This document shows positions 44,301 through 58,597 of a stretch of 64,000 nucleotides of DNA, piece by piece (positions within the stretch are counted from its first letter, which is position 1; every line of letters starts with the position of its first letter). The notes below the pieces were generated by a model. The model made no database searches, was not told the origin of the DNA, and saw only the letters and a list, made by a program, of their open reading frames with translations. Source of the stretch: Apostichopus japonicus (Eukaryota; Echinodermata; Holothuroidea; Aspidochirotida; Stichopodidae); the NCBI RefSeq assembly GCF_037975245.1, contig NC_092580.1, positions 27,185,501 through 27,249,500 of the forward strand, written 5' to 3'. The translations under genes and the position numbers were made by a program.

Positions 44301-45438
44301 CGTTAACCTTACACGAAGAACACAACCCTCCCCCCCCCCTACACTCCCTCTACACACACATTGTTCTCACCCCTGGATGCCACCATTGAGGTACCACGGA
44401 AAAGTTGTTGGTACCCATGCATGTTCGGTACGTGAAGTTGTAGTTTTACGTGGAGGCCAATATTCATTGGAATTTAAATGTGAAAATCATTTAAACAAAA
44501 TATTTGGGACCGATTTCATATTTCATAAAGCTTATTTCATTGTGGTTTACCGTGAAGGTATAAAAGATCATTTGAGTTCAACAGAGGCTAAACTCTGTAA
44601 ACATACGAAGAATGGAAAGTTTGATGGATGTCATAGAAAGTGAATGACCCGTACTTAGAGGAAGCAAGTTGTTTTTTGTGGAGGTCAAATATCTCACGAT
44701 ATGCGAAGACCGTAATTTTCAAGTATATATGCTTTCAAAATTATTTAAAATAGTTACGTCATTGAAAATTGATGCATTTTGCCCGCGTAGCTATTTTTCA
44801 GTTTGTAACCTTAATTCTTATTTTAATTCTTATTCTTATTTCATTATTATACGTCTGTTGAGTTTGTTCCGTGTAAGAAACACCGGCTGATTTCTTATTG
44901 ATTTGAAAGATCAAAAGTTATCTATGTACTTATGCAGTTGCTGTTTGTTTTTCGTACCATGATAGAAAGCCCGGAAACTTCATTTTCGTTGGAAATGTCA
45001 CCAACTGGATTATATCATCCTTTGACCAACATGTTTACTTCTTTCTGTTTTACAGCGTGCGAATAACGTTGTTTTCTTTACTTATTTACACATGAACTTA
45101 GTTAACCCCTTTGTCCATTGCAGATCACATATCAAAATTAGGAAGTTTACCGATGAGTCCTTTAGAATCTATGATACTATCAGTTGAACATTGTTTGCAA
45201 AAGTTCTTTAACGGACTTCCGACTGTTGGTTTACGGTACTACGTCATAATTTCCTCTTACAGGCTATAGAATCCCATACACAAACCAACTGTTAATTCTT
45301 TTGCCCACCCACCCACCACCCGTTTACTAAAGTTTAAATGGTGTCATGTATTATTCATCATAAAGTTTCACTCGATTTGAATATTCATTATTTTTTAACA
45401 AAATGAATATTCATTTTACCATTCTCGTCTTCTGATAG
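41399..45438. other. Upstream flank of filamin, no recognised gene
   Basis: No recognised coding sequence. Poly-G and poly-C runs occur near 42,076, 42,565 and 44,332. Just before the first coding exon lies an AATGAATATTCATT palindrome (about 45,402-45,416), with a related GAATATTCATT at about 45,379. No TATA box with convincing context was found. If filamin transcription starts locally, the promoter should be in the last few hundred bases of this stretch. Confidence 0.4.
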
Positions 45439-45468
45439 GCCTTTCGATACGGTGCAAAGGGCGGAATC

Positions 45469-45832
45469 ATGTCGAGCCAGGATCAATATCAAGGGGATGA
45501 CGGGGGCAGTCTCGAACAGAAACGAGATCAAGAAGACCTCGAAGAGATGCAGGCCGCCGAAAGAGATTTAGCGTCCGACGCTGCTTGGAAGAAAATCCAG
45601 CAAAATACGTTTACAAGATGGTGCAACGAACATCTGAAGACGGTCAAGAAACACATCGGAAATTTATCGACGGATTTAAGCGATGGATTACGTTTGGTTG
45701 CCCTACTCGAAGTCCTAGCGCATGAAAAAATTTCACACAACAAACGGCCGACATTCCTGTCAATGAAATTGGAAAATGTGTCCATTGCACTCAACTATTT
45801 GGAAAAAAGGAATATCAAAATCGTCAACATTG
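45469..45832 (+). CDS. FLN: Filamin, coding exon 1: N-terminal tail and most of CH1
   Basis: Filamins are large actin cross-linking proteins of the cell cortex: an N-terminal pair of CH domains binds F-actin and a chain of Ig-like repeats binds partners and dimerises. This exon encodes residues 1-121. Residues 1-36 are an acidic/charged tail. CH1 begins near residue 37 ([20 protein letters not shown]) and carries the actinin-type actin-binding signature 1, with Q44, T47, F48, W51 and N53 in place. The start is chosen because the ATG has A at -3 and gives a tail length usual for filamins. The exon ends at TG|GTAAGT, leaving a phase-1 intron. The ATG-containing exon may begin at 45,439, after a TCTGATAG acceptor-like sequence, implying an upstream noncoding exon. 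A frame reading past the donor to 45,900 is intronic. Similarity to vertebrate filamins is high by recollection, and no competing family fits. Confidence 0.95.
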
Positions 45833-47974
45833 GTAAGTTTATACAATTATGTCGAGGGGCAATAAATGTAAAAGAACTTAGGACATCAATAAAACGGTAA
45901 AATCTCTAACTGACAGGTGGTTTTTAATGGGCGGTACAAAACTTTACCGTTATATTTAGACGAGACGTTTTGCGTATACACTGCATAACGGTAGCCTCAA
46001 CAGTGTCTACTAAGTTCGCTTCCACTTGATAGATAATCCCGTGGCAACATTCTCACGACTTTGTTACCTTTCAACGAAAGCACTTCAATCAAACGCCATT
46101 TAAACACCATACACGACTTTGCCATAGGCTACAGTACAAGTTTAACACTATACGTTTACACACAGAAATATGAATTTCTGCAGCGTGCATATAGACCATA
46201 TACATTGTCGATACTACAGTAGTACACGGTGTGTGAAACCACCTTTTTGAATGCACTGTGTGTAGTAGACATATGCAAGGTTGTAAGGTCAGACTTGTTA
46301 GTTCAATCACGTATTACAGCAGTATACATTCAAAACCACACAGTTGTTACCATGAATGAATATGCTGTTTCGCGCAAATTAGTACATTTCAATAGTTATA
46401 AACTTTTTGAAGAAATGTTTTGCAGATCACAGAAGTAGCCTTTGAGAGGAAGGTGGGGGGCTTGTAATTGAAATGATGATTAGTGTGGTGGTATCATCAG
46501 TGCAAAAGGGTGGGGGGGGGGGGGGAAACGAGGTAGTTTGAATGATAGCTAGATGAAGATTGATGGCGAAAGATTTAGTTGATACTCAGACCATTTGTGT
46601 ATCTTGTAAATAAATAAATACAATGTTATCTATAAGCACTATGTTAGTATGCAGAAAATGAAATGTTAACTATATGATGTTACAGTGCATTTTAAGAACA
46701 AATACAATCTAGGCCTGTGGGAAGTCAATGGTGTTAGCAAGGATGATTAGACATTTGTGTAGTGCACGAGTTAAACCAAGGCGAAATTGAAGGTGTTTCG
46801 ACCAATCAACTTCTTCATTATGTACTATGCAGTATAACAGTTAACCATTCGCAGTAGAGCCAGCGCAACCAAGCAAGAGGACGCAAGGTTGGACACCTAA
46901 ATTTATGGAAAACCCTACTTAATGTGCACACAATAGATTGGTTTAACTCTTCTTACTTTCAAAGCCCCCGGCCACAACCGAATGTAACAAACCCTTCTGA
47001 GCCTGAATGCTGCACAGCTACTACCCCCCCCCCCACCCCACCCTCCCACTACAGATAGTTACATCCATCCAACTCTGGGTACATGAATTGCCAATTCAGT
47101 TGTTTCTGTAGTAACTCCACTGTACTGCTTTTAAGGTCAGGGACATCATTTGAAGCTATCATTGTGATGTGGAGGTCAAATCAGGACACATGATATGAGC
47201 AAAGATGCCAGTCAGATCCCCAGGCACCCATTGTTGTTTATGGTGTATGTTCTGTTATACCTTGATGGTTGTAACTCTAGAAAAGGATATGTGATATTCT
47301 ACCCTTGGACCTGGACATCTGGAGCAACTGATAACCATCTCCAGGAATCACAACTACTTTTTGTGTGGGATATTTGGAAACTGGTGTAAGGTTTCACTCC
47401 CTTCAGGAAGGTGTTTATAATTATGCAAATATGCATGTTTTGAAGATTGGAATCTAGCTATATTAGAAGCACAGGATGTAGGCCAATATATCCAACACAC
47501 AGAGCATTGATACAATTACCTTTCCTTCAATTAACATAGTGCTATCTTAGTCTGGTTAATTGTGTACAAAACATCTTTGAACAATAAAGAAGCTGTTCTC
47601 TTTTGTTTTTTTTCCCATTGTAACAGACAGGTCTGAATTAATATCATGAAATCTTCCATGATATGTCACGTATGACAGACATTGTGATGTTTCAAACTGT
47701 TGGATAATTGGATGAATTAATTAAGATTTGTGATTACGACAATGAATAATTAAGCCTTCAAATTTTGCCCAGCAGGTTTAAAAGCTGTGCATTTTTGTCT
47801 CTTATAAAATACTACGGTGCCTGTGTAAAGACACTGCTACACATACATGGACTCGTTTAGCTTCTTCCTATGCAATGCTGGATAAATTATTCCCCGTATG
47901 AGTAAGAACATGTTTCGTACTGTGAGCTATAAAAATTAGAAAGATCTGACACTCCGATATATTAAAAATGGAAA

Positions 47975-48160
47975 CATCTCATTAGTGTAAAGGTAAACAA
48001 CCTGCCAGTCATGAGGGTATGGGAGACGCCGGACTCGCTACGTGATAAGATTTGTAGTATAAATTGAGAACGGCTAAAAAAAAAATAGTTCAGTTACAAT
48101 TCCTGAAGGGAAAAAATTCTGCCGGGAGGTTCCACATCGCTTCTAGCTACGGAATATTAC
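47975..48160 (+). mobile_element. Possible decayed tRNA-derived SINE head
   Basis: The phrase TTAGTGTAAAGGTAAACA, followed by CCTGCCAGTCATGAGGG and GGAGACGCCGGACTCG, resembles a degraded tRNA D-arm, anticodon region and T-arm. The nested SINE at 8385-8713 has CCCAGTCATGAGA in the comparable place. The B-box is poor, no tail is visible and the borders are guesses. Confidence 0.3.
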
Positions 48161-51100
48161 AGATTGTCAATAATTAAATTAGGTGTTGGAAAAATATCGT
48201 TCAGCCATCTTCTGAGAATGGCGAAGAAATTCCGAACTTGCAATAATTTTGTCGCGACAGCAGTAACTGTGCCAACCTGATCCAATTTTTCGGACGAAAC
48301 AGGATTAAGTGATGACGCCATGTTGATTGTAGAATGCAGAGATTGAATTTTGACCACCAAGTACTGTAGTAGTTAAAACCTGATAGTAAGCAGTAAAGGG
48401 CATAATATAGTGAGCAAAAAGTTAGTGTTACGCTCTTACATTTCCTTCGTGTTATCGCTTCCAGCGGTTATCTCTTTAGCTACTTCTTCCTCTCCCCTCA
48501 CCCTTTCTGGGATTTATTCACATTTTTTTCTAGTCATCAGCTATGATTTGATGAATTTTAGAAGTAATATGCTTTACATAAAGTGAATCATAATACAACG
48601 TTGTGGGACTATTGAAAGTTTATATTGTGAATTGTATCAAAGAGTTATTACATTAGCTGTAGACTAGATTCATCATAACATGGTCTTTCAATCATAGGTG
48701 TAACCTAGTCACACGTTTTGCATTATTATGTATTGTTAATAGTGGTTGATTGTGACTGGCTGTTAGTTGTTTACTATGAAGAATAGCAAGAAACAAACAA
48801 TGTAATGTATATCCTGTGGTAAACAGCAAAGCTCTTGTTATAGAACTCTACAGAAGTTTCCAAAATATTCTTTTATTTATTTACTGGCACTAAATTTCTC
48901 TCCCTTCATGCGCAAACTTCAAAAGGAATTTTTTTCCACCAGTCTATATAGAATGGAATTTGAGAAATGTACACTGGCTTTGAGCAGTGGAGCGGAGAAC
49001 ATTACTGAACCTTTCTGACCTGATCGCTTACTTTGGTGTGTTTTGTCTGAAAAGCCCTTAAAAAGCCAAGACTGATTTCCATAAAAAAAAAATTAAAAAA
49101 AGGTCGTGGCATTTAGTTCCCTAGTTGTACAACCGACCAAGTCACAGGAAGTTGAACCTGAGTTTAAGAGCTTGGAATTTGTTATTTCTAATCAGAATGG
49201 TATGTTCTGTGGTTAAAAATGACCGGTGGTTACTGAGGTGGGTTGTCCAATTATGAGAATATGATCTACCTTAATAATAATCCATTCTCCCTTCTTTTTT
49301 GGTATCTTTGAGAGTCATACTATACAGCTTATTCCTGGTGGATATGAAAGTGATACCCAATATTTCAACAAGCTTGTATTGTTGCCATGGAGATAGGGTA
49401 TCACCAGCTTGTGTCTAATTCAATTGAGCCTCTCTCTCTCAGTTAATATTTCCCCACATAACTGGGATATAATGAGTAGGTACAGAGCACCTTTGAAGGA
49501 AGTACGATATAATACAGGAATGCTACGGGTTGTCTTGAATGAACAGGCCGTTGATCCAGCGTGTGATAAAAGTGAACATTATATTTCATTAAGTTTCAGG
49601 AATACTTGTCCCTGCCTAGGTCTTACCTGTTCTCTGTTCATTAAAAAAAAATTTTTTACATTGACTACATGTTTTTACTAGTAACTGATGTATGCTACCA
49701 AGTTTGTCACTTAAATTACATTCTTGTGATAGCATCTTTTTAAGAGTGTATACATTTCTATGATGTACACTTTTTCTGCCTACGAAGTGAATTTAACTCC
49801 TTACGAGCCTATGGCTGTTTGAAATTTTTCAGCCATTTAAAGCAAAAATATCTCAGTGCTTCAGTCAGTGTGGCTTCCAGTTAGTCACCTGTGGTGAAGC
49901 TACAATTACTTACTTCCTTAGTATAGTTAAAGTATATTTGCATCGTGAGGATGTTTCTCTCATTTGAATCACATATTTCAATGTCTGGATATTGTTAGAA
50001 TGTCCAGACAAGGTATTGGTCCATTTTTGCAATGAAATTTAGCAGTTTTATAGGTAATTTACTGGTGACCTTAAATCTAGGTTCTTTAACTCATCAGATT
50101 TGGTAAGTCTATAAATAAGTTTGGTAGTTTGCAGTGAAAAGAAATCAAAACTTCTTAGTTACAGTAATGACATTGACCTTAACAAATTTGTTGACAGGCG
50201 TTTGACCTGTAGTCTTTAAATGTCAAGACTGATCCTATTTGTTTTGTTACTTCAAAAGCAGACCCCACTCACTGGATGAGTATTTGGTGACTTTTATAGG
50301 CAGGGACAACCAGTGAGTAGCTCTTGTGCATTATCCATTGTTATGCATGGTACAGTATTTACTATTGTAGCAGTTAAAGTATAGATCAAGCTGGGCCTTT
50401 GCTCAGGTATTAGGCAAAGGGACATGCCTAGTATAGAGAGGGCACTGAATCATGGCTTTAAAAGCTAATTGTTAGGGGGGATTAAGCTTACAATTTGTGG
50501 AAAATATTGCACTTTTCTGTTTCATCCCTTAAGACCACCTTTCACTGACTGGAGAAGAAATGCTGCTTGCTAACTTGTTCCACTGTGTATATATACACTA
50601 CATAGTTCACTGTTTATAGTGTGAATAAATTATTGTACTATGTCAGTATGTACATAGTACCTCCCTAAGTATTGTAATGTACTTTCTAGGAAACTTCCTA
50701 ACTTGGCCTCCTGCTGCTTGTGTGTGTGCCCAAAATCCTTTACAAATATTTGTCTCAGTTCCTTTGAGGTCAGAGAAAGTTAGCTTTCCCTTTTCAGGAA
50801 GGCAAGCATTCCATGGATGGATTGATGATGACTAAGTTTGAGTCATGGTTGAGTGGTTGGTGGGGATAGTGTAAATAAGGTGGGAATTTAGTGAAAGCCA
50901 TCTTTTGTACTCTCTTTCCTTCTAATAGGGGAGGCAGAGTTTGATGAAGGTGTAATGAAATCCAGTTTTATACACAAGTGAATAAAGGATGTATGATGCA
51001 ATTAGTCTTAATTATCCCTTTTGAATATGCATGAAGCATTGACTATATAAGTGTTATATCTTTCGTTGAATTAAGCACTAGAATGAGCACATTGGCAAGT

Positions 51101-51594
51101 GGGTGTGCGGGAGAAGAGATAAAGAACCTCATGTGTTTACATTGATTGGTATGTTTTTAAGTCCTTTCGTTTCCACCCATATGCAGAAATTTTCTCCAAG
51201 GAGTACATGGACCCATTCTAATCCTGTCACATTGTTATTGTGTTAGGATTGGAACTTAATGTGTACTGTGTACATATACCAACAACACATCTAAAGTCTG
51301 CAGTTGTAATGTTAGGTGAAATATATACACCTAGCAATGAGTTCAATGTCCATATTATAGATATGGAAAGATTGAGAGAAGAAGCTTTTAATAATTTACC
51401 TCTTGTCTGATGTGATTGGCAGCGTGATATACTGTAGTTCTAGAGTAATCGTAGGTTCGTGAAAATATTAAACTAATCTTGACGGATGTTGCATCTGTGG
51501 TGAGCTGTATAGGTTATATTTAACTTTCATTATAACGGACTATAATTTACAGTTAAATATAAACGTACTGTTGAAATGTATCATAGTATAAGAA

Positions 51595-51978
51595 CAGTGG
51601 CGGAGCTAGGGGTATTGGTCAGGAGGGGCATGAATGGTCTGTAGGGGCGCTTTCGACACTATCTAAGCGGAGCGCCACCACAGGTTGGCGCGTAGTGTAC
51701 AGAGGTTTTTTGAGTAAAGATTCTCCCTAGATCGCCGGAAATGACCCTTTCCGGGCCTGGCTAATTTGCAGATAAACGAAGAATAAATAGGTGTCATCGC
51801 CAAATTACACCAACAAAATTTGACAAATGTTAATAGGTAGATGAGAGCACATTAAAAAAAGTCAATCGCGAATTAGTTAACAGTGGTAAAGAGCTGAAAA
51901 GGGCGCCAGCAGTCCATTTGAGTCCGTCAGGGGGGTGGGGCATCCGCCCCCCCTGACTGTATGGACGCTCTGCCACTG
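51595..51978. mobile_element. hAT-type MITE in filamin intron 1
   Basis: The left terminus reads CAGTGGCGGAGCTAGGGG. The right terminus on the opposite strand reads CAGTGGCAGAGCGTCC, so 11 of the first 12 bases match. The identical 8 bases TATAAGAA flank both ends (51,587-51,594 and 51,979-51,986), which matches hAT insertion. At 384 bp it has no coding capacity. It contains internal G-tract/C-tract inverted pairs near the right end and a GCGCCA...TGGCGC hairpin at about 51,671-51,690 whose surroundings resemble 6754-6781. Confidence 0.93.
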
Positions 51979-53969
51979 TATAAGAAGTTTATATTACTGA
52001 TTGCTTCATTTGCGTTACTTCCTCACAAAGTACCCGTCCCCTGCTCACAACCTTAGCATTGTATTAGGTATACCATGTTTAGTGTAGTAAGGTAACGTTT
52101 GTAGACTGTCCCCTCTGTGTCTCCCTCGGTTACCAGTAGCTAGCAGATCATCAACCAACATCTTCTCTTTGACCATCTTAAAAGTTTTATGAAGTAGCAA
52201 TGAATAGAAGTTTAATGTACAAATTACAACAATATAAAAAGGAAAAAATAATTTGAAGCACTGAGTTCAGCTATTGATCAGTTGGATTTTTTTATTCTGT
52301 CTGACAAGTTAAGTTTTCATATATTGTACTGCTGTAGCAAGCCTGCATTTGAATTTTCGTTTGTGGTGTTCAAATGATCCTTGTGGAATGAATAAGTACA
52401 GTTTTAAATTTTAGTTGGTACTGCATGGTCTACTGGGTCTGGGCGTGACTTCCTTCGCATCATGGATATATTATACCCGCAACATTTGTTTCCCCGTACT
52501 AATTATCTTAGGTGGAAACTTTGTTGTTATCTTTGGTGTGTCGTGATAATTAACTCGGAGAATGTGCACACAGGAACAATAACGGAAAAAGTTACCTTTG
52601 GATGTTATGCCCTGCAATGTTTGTGTCATGGTAGACTGGCATGTTATGTTCCATAGCAACGAGGAATCCAAAGAATGTTATTCCAATATACAGGTGGTGT
52701 TTGCTTGTAAGATAATGCTGTATACTTTATTACAGTTTGTATGAATAACGTTCAAATATATTGGAGGAGTACTGTGTGTTCTTATGATAAAGATATTTTT
52801 CTGAATTTTTTGCGTGGGTAGGAAGGAGTGAAGCCGGTCCCTCTAGTCTACATATTTCATGATAAGTATGTGTGATAATATGTTGCCCATAATGAATATG
52901 CATAGACTAAGATATTGTTTGTACTGCTGTATGCACTGTGATGTACCTCCAGGAACTCCTTCAAAAGCATTCTTTCAACTAAAATTCAAACATTCATAAA
53001 CTAAGTTGTTGACTTTCCCCTAATCAGAAAGGATCCTATTTGGAATGTGATTGCCTCAATTTTGCATTATTAACATATGTATATTATTTCATTGCAGTTC
53101 TGATCATATTGTTTGATACCGTCATTTACACAATATTTCTACCCGTTAACTTAAATTCCGGGAACTGAAACCCTTCTCCAGGTTGAAGGCTTGGGAGTGG
53201 GGATTGGGATATTACAATGAACAGCCAGCACAATATAAACAATCCCATATTGCTTATAAATCCTAGGCTTATACCTTGCTGGTTTATACTGTAAGTGGGC
53301 GGCAGTTCAATTGACTTCAACGGTCTCACTTGTGCTGTGAAAACAGTGCAAGCACGCTAACAGCTCTATTGATCTACCATACACTTGTTGTAAAACTGTT
53401 GACCTTGATACTCCCTGTTTTACAAAACTTTAAAAAAAAAAAAAAACATAATTCATGGCTGTTTGTGTGGGGGTTCTTTTGTCATATGGTCTATTGTTTG
53501 AAGTCTATAGAATTGTCACCATGTTGCCTGGTAAATCCTTTCATCAATTAGACAAACAGGTAGGAAAGGCTATTATTACTGTTTCATTTATTTACAGTCA
53601 GTGATGGAAGGAGATATCTGCAGAACATAGTGTAACTCCATAGATTGAATATTGGTAGAGCTATGTATAACCTTTAACCTCTGTTTTAAGGCACTCAAAA
53701 GATGATCAAAAAAATCCCTAAAGTGGTCTGGACAATTAAGGGTCGTCTGCTTGCTTGGGCAGGGGTAAAATTTAGCATATAAAAATCAGTCCTGATCAAG
53801 TATACTTTCAAACAGTGAATACAATTTTGTTTTTGTGGTAAAATAGGGTGTTAGAAGTTAGCACTTTATAATTTATCCTTGCTGCTGTACAGTAGATTCA
53901 CTGACCTGTTCAAATTTATCAGCTACCCATGCTAACAATTGCTTAAATCCTCTCTTTTTTACCCCTTTT

Positions 53970-54000
<31 letters not shown>

Positions 54001-57000
54001 TTACAACTAATGTAATGTATTGTAAGAATCAATGAAGTTGTTAGTCTTCTGTCCTTCACCCCTAGGGGTCTTGGTGTCTTTAGATCTTTGAAATCAAGAC
54101 CCTCGATTCCTTTGCTGCTCAAATCCTACTGTACCTAGCTTTGTAAATCTAAGCCCACTATTGTCCATTGTTATGGCAGTTTTTCATCCCAAAGGGTAAA
54201 ATATCTTTTGTTATTTGCCAGACAATATTCAAAACTTTTGTTAAATCTTAAAGTAAACATTCATTGAGGTCATTAGGACAATTTCCCTCAGTTAGAAGGC
54301 ACAGATTGTACTGAATACAGGTAACCCCTTGATCCAAAATTCTCTGTAAAACACCATTCATTGCCAGTCAAGTCGGTGTCACTAATTAGTATGGACACCA
54401 GATATTATTTAAGTATTATGAGTGTAAGGTTGAAGGACTCGCAATGTAAGGCGACTGAGGTTGAGAGTGGATCAAGTTCTTTTAGTTTTTACACCCAGGC
54501 TCTCTATGTATAGAGGGACTTTTCTTAAAATTGAATACTAACTATTTAACAGGTTGTTATATATGTACACTACATTACCAGCACCTGAGAATAAAATTTC
54601 AAACTGTGTTTCTTGTCATGTTGTCTCCTCTCTGATAACAAGCAACCATGGCGAGGAATTATCTTACTTTTATTCCGACTCTGTATTGAACATTAAGAAA
54701 TTGAAAGATACTCTCGTTTCGATTACCTTCAGGCTTCTTTCACTTTGACCGATGGTTCGTTCGCCGCATCCGATGAGCGATACATATAAAATGATCATGC
54801 CCAGTATGAAGGTTTTGTGTGCAAGACACACGTCAGCGACATTTGCATCAAAGTTTTGTGGACTCAGATGCACGCTTGTTTACATTCCAATTTTCACACA
54901 GAACTTAAATTTCATGTTAATGGGGTAGAGATGAATAAAATAATTTTTTAGCAGAATGTAGAATGAGCTGGCACTACTATGATAACCAAGAGCACTTTTA
55001 AATGTTCAATAAAATATTTCAACATTTTACACCAAACATATATATTATTCCATGAATCTAGTATTTTGATTTTCTTGTTGGTAGTGAAAAGAATGAGGAC
55101 AAATACATGCTGAACAAAACCAAACAGAAAATGATATTTTGTGTTCAGTATTTACAGTACAGTATGTATTCATGAATGCAAAGTACATTGGTGTCCACTA
55201 TCCAGCATATATGGATCTTACAACTATTGTAAATTATAAGGAATTATGGTTGGAATGGAATATAGTCAAAGATACAAATTTACACATAAAATTAGGGATG
55301 GGGAGAGGCAGGGATGAGAGCAGGGTGGGAAAATGGTGGGTGGAAATGAACGTTCTTAGGGAAACTTCCAAATTTCGTAAGATTTATTTTTTCTCTCCGT
55401 TGATCAGGTCTTTCATTTTGGGCCATACCCCAACACTCTCTCTTCTCATAACAAAAAATGCCCTAATGCCAATGAACACACATTCTCATGCAGCCTATAT
55501 TGTACTGTAAGGAAGAAGATAAAAGTGCAACAATACAACCCAAGTTGCAATTCCTATAAAGAGGAAGGAGTGGTAATATACTAACCCAATAAGCTCAGTA
55601 ATAATCAGCCTTATTGCAAGGTCAAAAACAATTGCTTTGGTTTGTTAGCTGGCTCATAATTAGAATATTGTTATTGGGTCGGGTGTTCTAATTTACTGGC
55701 AGTGCACAATTATGTACACAATAGTCTGGGATGCATTAGCAATTGACTGTAGGATGGTTGCTACTGTCTGTTGTACACTGTAACATTCAAGTACATACTG
55801 TTACTGTATATACAGTCTGTACCAGTAACTATGTGCAGTACTATCCAAACACTAAACAGTATGTCTAATGTGACGTCCTCTCTTTACTAGCTTATGAGTG
55901 CATCCTGATGGATTCATGATAGTGTCTGAATTGCCCAGATTGTACCAGCTGAAATGAAGGTTGCCATTAACTTTACCGTCATATACTGTATGTGACCAGT
56001 TTGGCTAGTGAACATAGCTAGTTTAGAGAACATACTAATCTGCTATAAAAAAAATCAAATGAGTCGCCATTATTTGTTTAAGGAACAGCGTAATGGTTTT
56101 ACCAATTTTTACACTAAATTTGACGAACAGGAAAAGCTTCCATTTGATCTTGAAACCAATCCTACATTTCATAATTTCATGAGCTAAAAACAAGGGGGGA
56201 GGGGGAGGGGGTGACATTTGATGGAGTGGACTTGCATTCTCCTTTCCTTTTAAATATGTGATAACTATATATTAACATTACCAAAGAATGCAGGTTTTAT
56301 GCATAACTAGCTAGCAAATTAGGTTAATGCACCGTTGGCTTGATAATTTATGATGATATGGCATTATCATTGAAAGGTTCAAAACAGGGTCAGATCTTGT
56401 TTAGGATTTATGTAAGATTTCTAAACTAGGAGTTTATAGATTTGGAATATAGAATACTTTCACTTGGGTTTAGAGCCATTACGCCAAAAGCAGTTGTCTA
56501 TTTAGTTTAATTTTTTTCAAAGATACACATCCAAGTTATAGGTGAGCTGAGTAAGTTTGGAAACAAACTATAAACTTGCTCGTGTTTGTATTGTTCTGGG
56601 ATGGCAATCTTATTACATCTTCACGACATGTTTAACTTCTGACTAAAACTTGTCTAGTCTGTACAATGTGATGGGTATAGTATCAGTGTTGAGGGGTGGG
56701 GTTAGCGGTAGGGGTGGCAGAGGGGGGACAAGTCTGATAACGCTCCTGCAGATTTAGCAAAATAATAATAAAAGCATACCACTATAGAGAGTAAAGTAGG
56801 AGTAACATAGACAAGAAAATCATAGGCTGAGTATCATTTGTCTGTGTGGAATCTGTTTTAACTCCCTTTTATAATTTACTACACTTCTGAGTAATATTTG
56901 CCCTGTATGTCTGGCAGATTTGTTATGTACTGTAATGGCTTCTGAATTAAAATTTATAGGTTATATATCAAAATAGTTGCTGGTATGTGTTACTATGATG

Positions 57001-57589
57001 ATATCGAGACAATAAAACTTCTCATCACCAGCAATAAGCCAAACTCCCCTGTACTTATTGTCACCTGATAAAGAGATAATGTAGAAAACATGGATTAATG
57101 ACTGCATATATAACTTTTTTATATATTACACTGTATTCATATTACAATGGGTTTACAATATTGTCAGTGTACTTCACCAAGGTTACATACAATGTTTATT
57201 ATTGTACTGCAAGTACAAAGGAAATCGTTACTCAAGAAAATATATTTAGATATGTCAGGTCTGTCTGTTTGTACTGTATATTCAATGAACTTTGCAAGCT
57301 AAAGCCAGGTAGAAAATACATTTATGATGTGTACATACTACAGTATGTATAGGCTCTGCACTGTGTGAACTGAACATTGGTGCTACAATGTGGGTGGAAG
57401 ACTAACAGTATCTGTGCAGTAAAACTGTAGAGCTACTGAAAATGTAAATAAGTATAGTACTGTGGGAGGATGCACTGTCTTAGCATGTTGTGAAATGATA
57501 TGTTTATTTCAAACATGCAAAGAACAGGAATGTTGAGAATGAACATTGGTAGGTGCAGCACATTGTCCAGCTTTGGTTTTATTGGTTAA

Positions 57590-57885
57590 TGAGAAAGTCT
57601 AGAATTAAGGTGGACTGTGACTCACAAGAAGACTTTATGAATTAGATATAGACTTAGTGGTAGAATAAATAAGCGAGGTAGATTGGACTAGAGTATGGTA
57701 GAATACATGATTTTGTGTATAATATGAAATGAGGTCGACTATATAGATTGGTAGACTGCATGTAATACTAAAAGCATTAGACTATATGATTGTGGTAGAA
57801 AATATATGAATTAGGTAGGCTAGACTAAATATTGCACTACACTATATGAGTGTGGTAGACGATATGAATATATAGTACACGAACG
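57590..57885. repeat. Degenerate tandem repeat in intron 1
   Basis: Variants of GACTATATGATTGTGGTAGA and GGTAGACTG recur over about 300 bases with poorly defined units. The clearest pair is at about 57,780 and 57,840. This looks like an old, decayed minisatellite. Confidence 0.4.
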
Positions 57886-58597
57886 AATGCAAATTTTGAG
57901 ACAAAGTTTGCTAGACTGCAGCTGTGAAAACTTTGCCGTGCAAAGAATCTCATCACCCATTGTTTTTTTTGTTTTTTTGAATGAAAAGTGCATTATAATT
58001 ATATTACAATGCTCAAAATCCTGAGAGAACACAAAGGAACTACATTACAGCTAAATAATCAGTTTAACATACAAATTATACAAACAGAGTCAGCACAAGT
58101 ATTCTTAACAATCAGACAGGTTACCAGCACACACTGGATAATCCTATCCACCCATTTCAAAATTTATGGCAAAAGCCCTTGTCGAAAGCAAAAGCAATTT
58201 TCACTAACTTCCTAATAAGAGTGGAAATGTGGAATGCATGGACATACATGTATGTATATAACAATGATGTAGGAACTTTGGATGGTAGAATGAGAAGGGA
58301 GGTCATTGACTGGGAGGGGTCGGTCATAGAGTTAAAAGGTTACCAGTTCATTCTAGGCATGGTTGAACGAGAGTGCTAAGGTTGTTGGGAGACAGTGTGT
58401 AAGCTCGTCAATCATAAATATCCAAACCAGTAATTTTTGGATATATATATATATGTAAAGTTTATGTGTTACATTTGTTACATTTGTGCCCTACTTTTTT
58501 CATTTACAAACTCATTGGAGTTAATTTTGCCGTTGTTTCTCTGTTGATTCTATTTATTAAACTTCTCGTCTCTTTTTTTTCTCTCTCCATCTAACAG

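Larger units (their letters stand above)
45833..58597 (+). other. Filamin intron 1 (about 12.8 kb)
   Basis: It starts GTAAGT and ends with a T-rich tract plus CTAACAG. I found no exon-like frame inside. It contains poly-G and poly-C tracts near 46,510 and 47,027, a TA run at about 53,981-54,000, a TA run at about 58,441-58,454, a possible decayed SINE near 48 kb, a hAT-type MITE at 51,595-51,978 and a degenerate tandem repeat near 57.6-57.9 kb. A long first coding intron is a common place for enhancers, but no element could be recognised. Confidence 0.85.
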
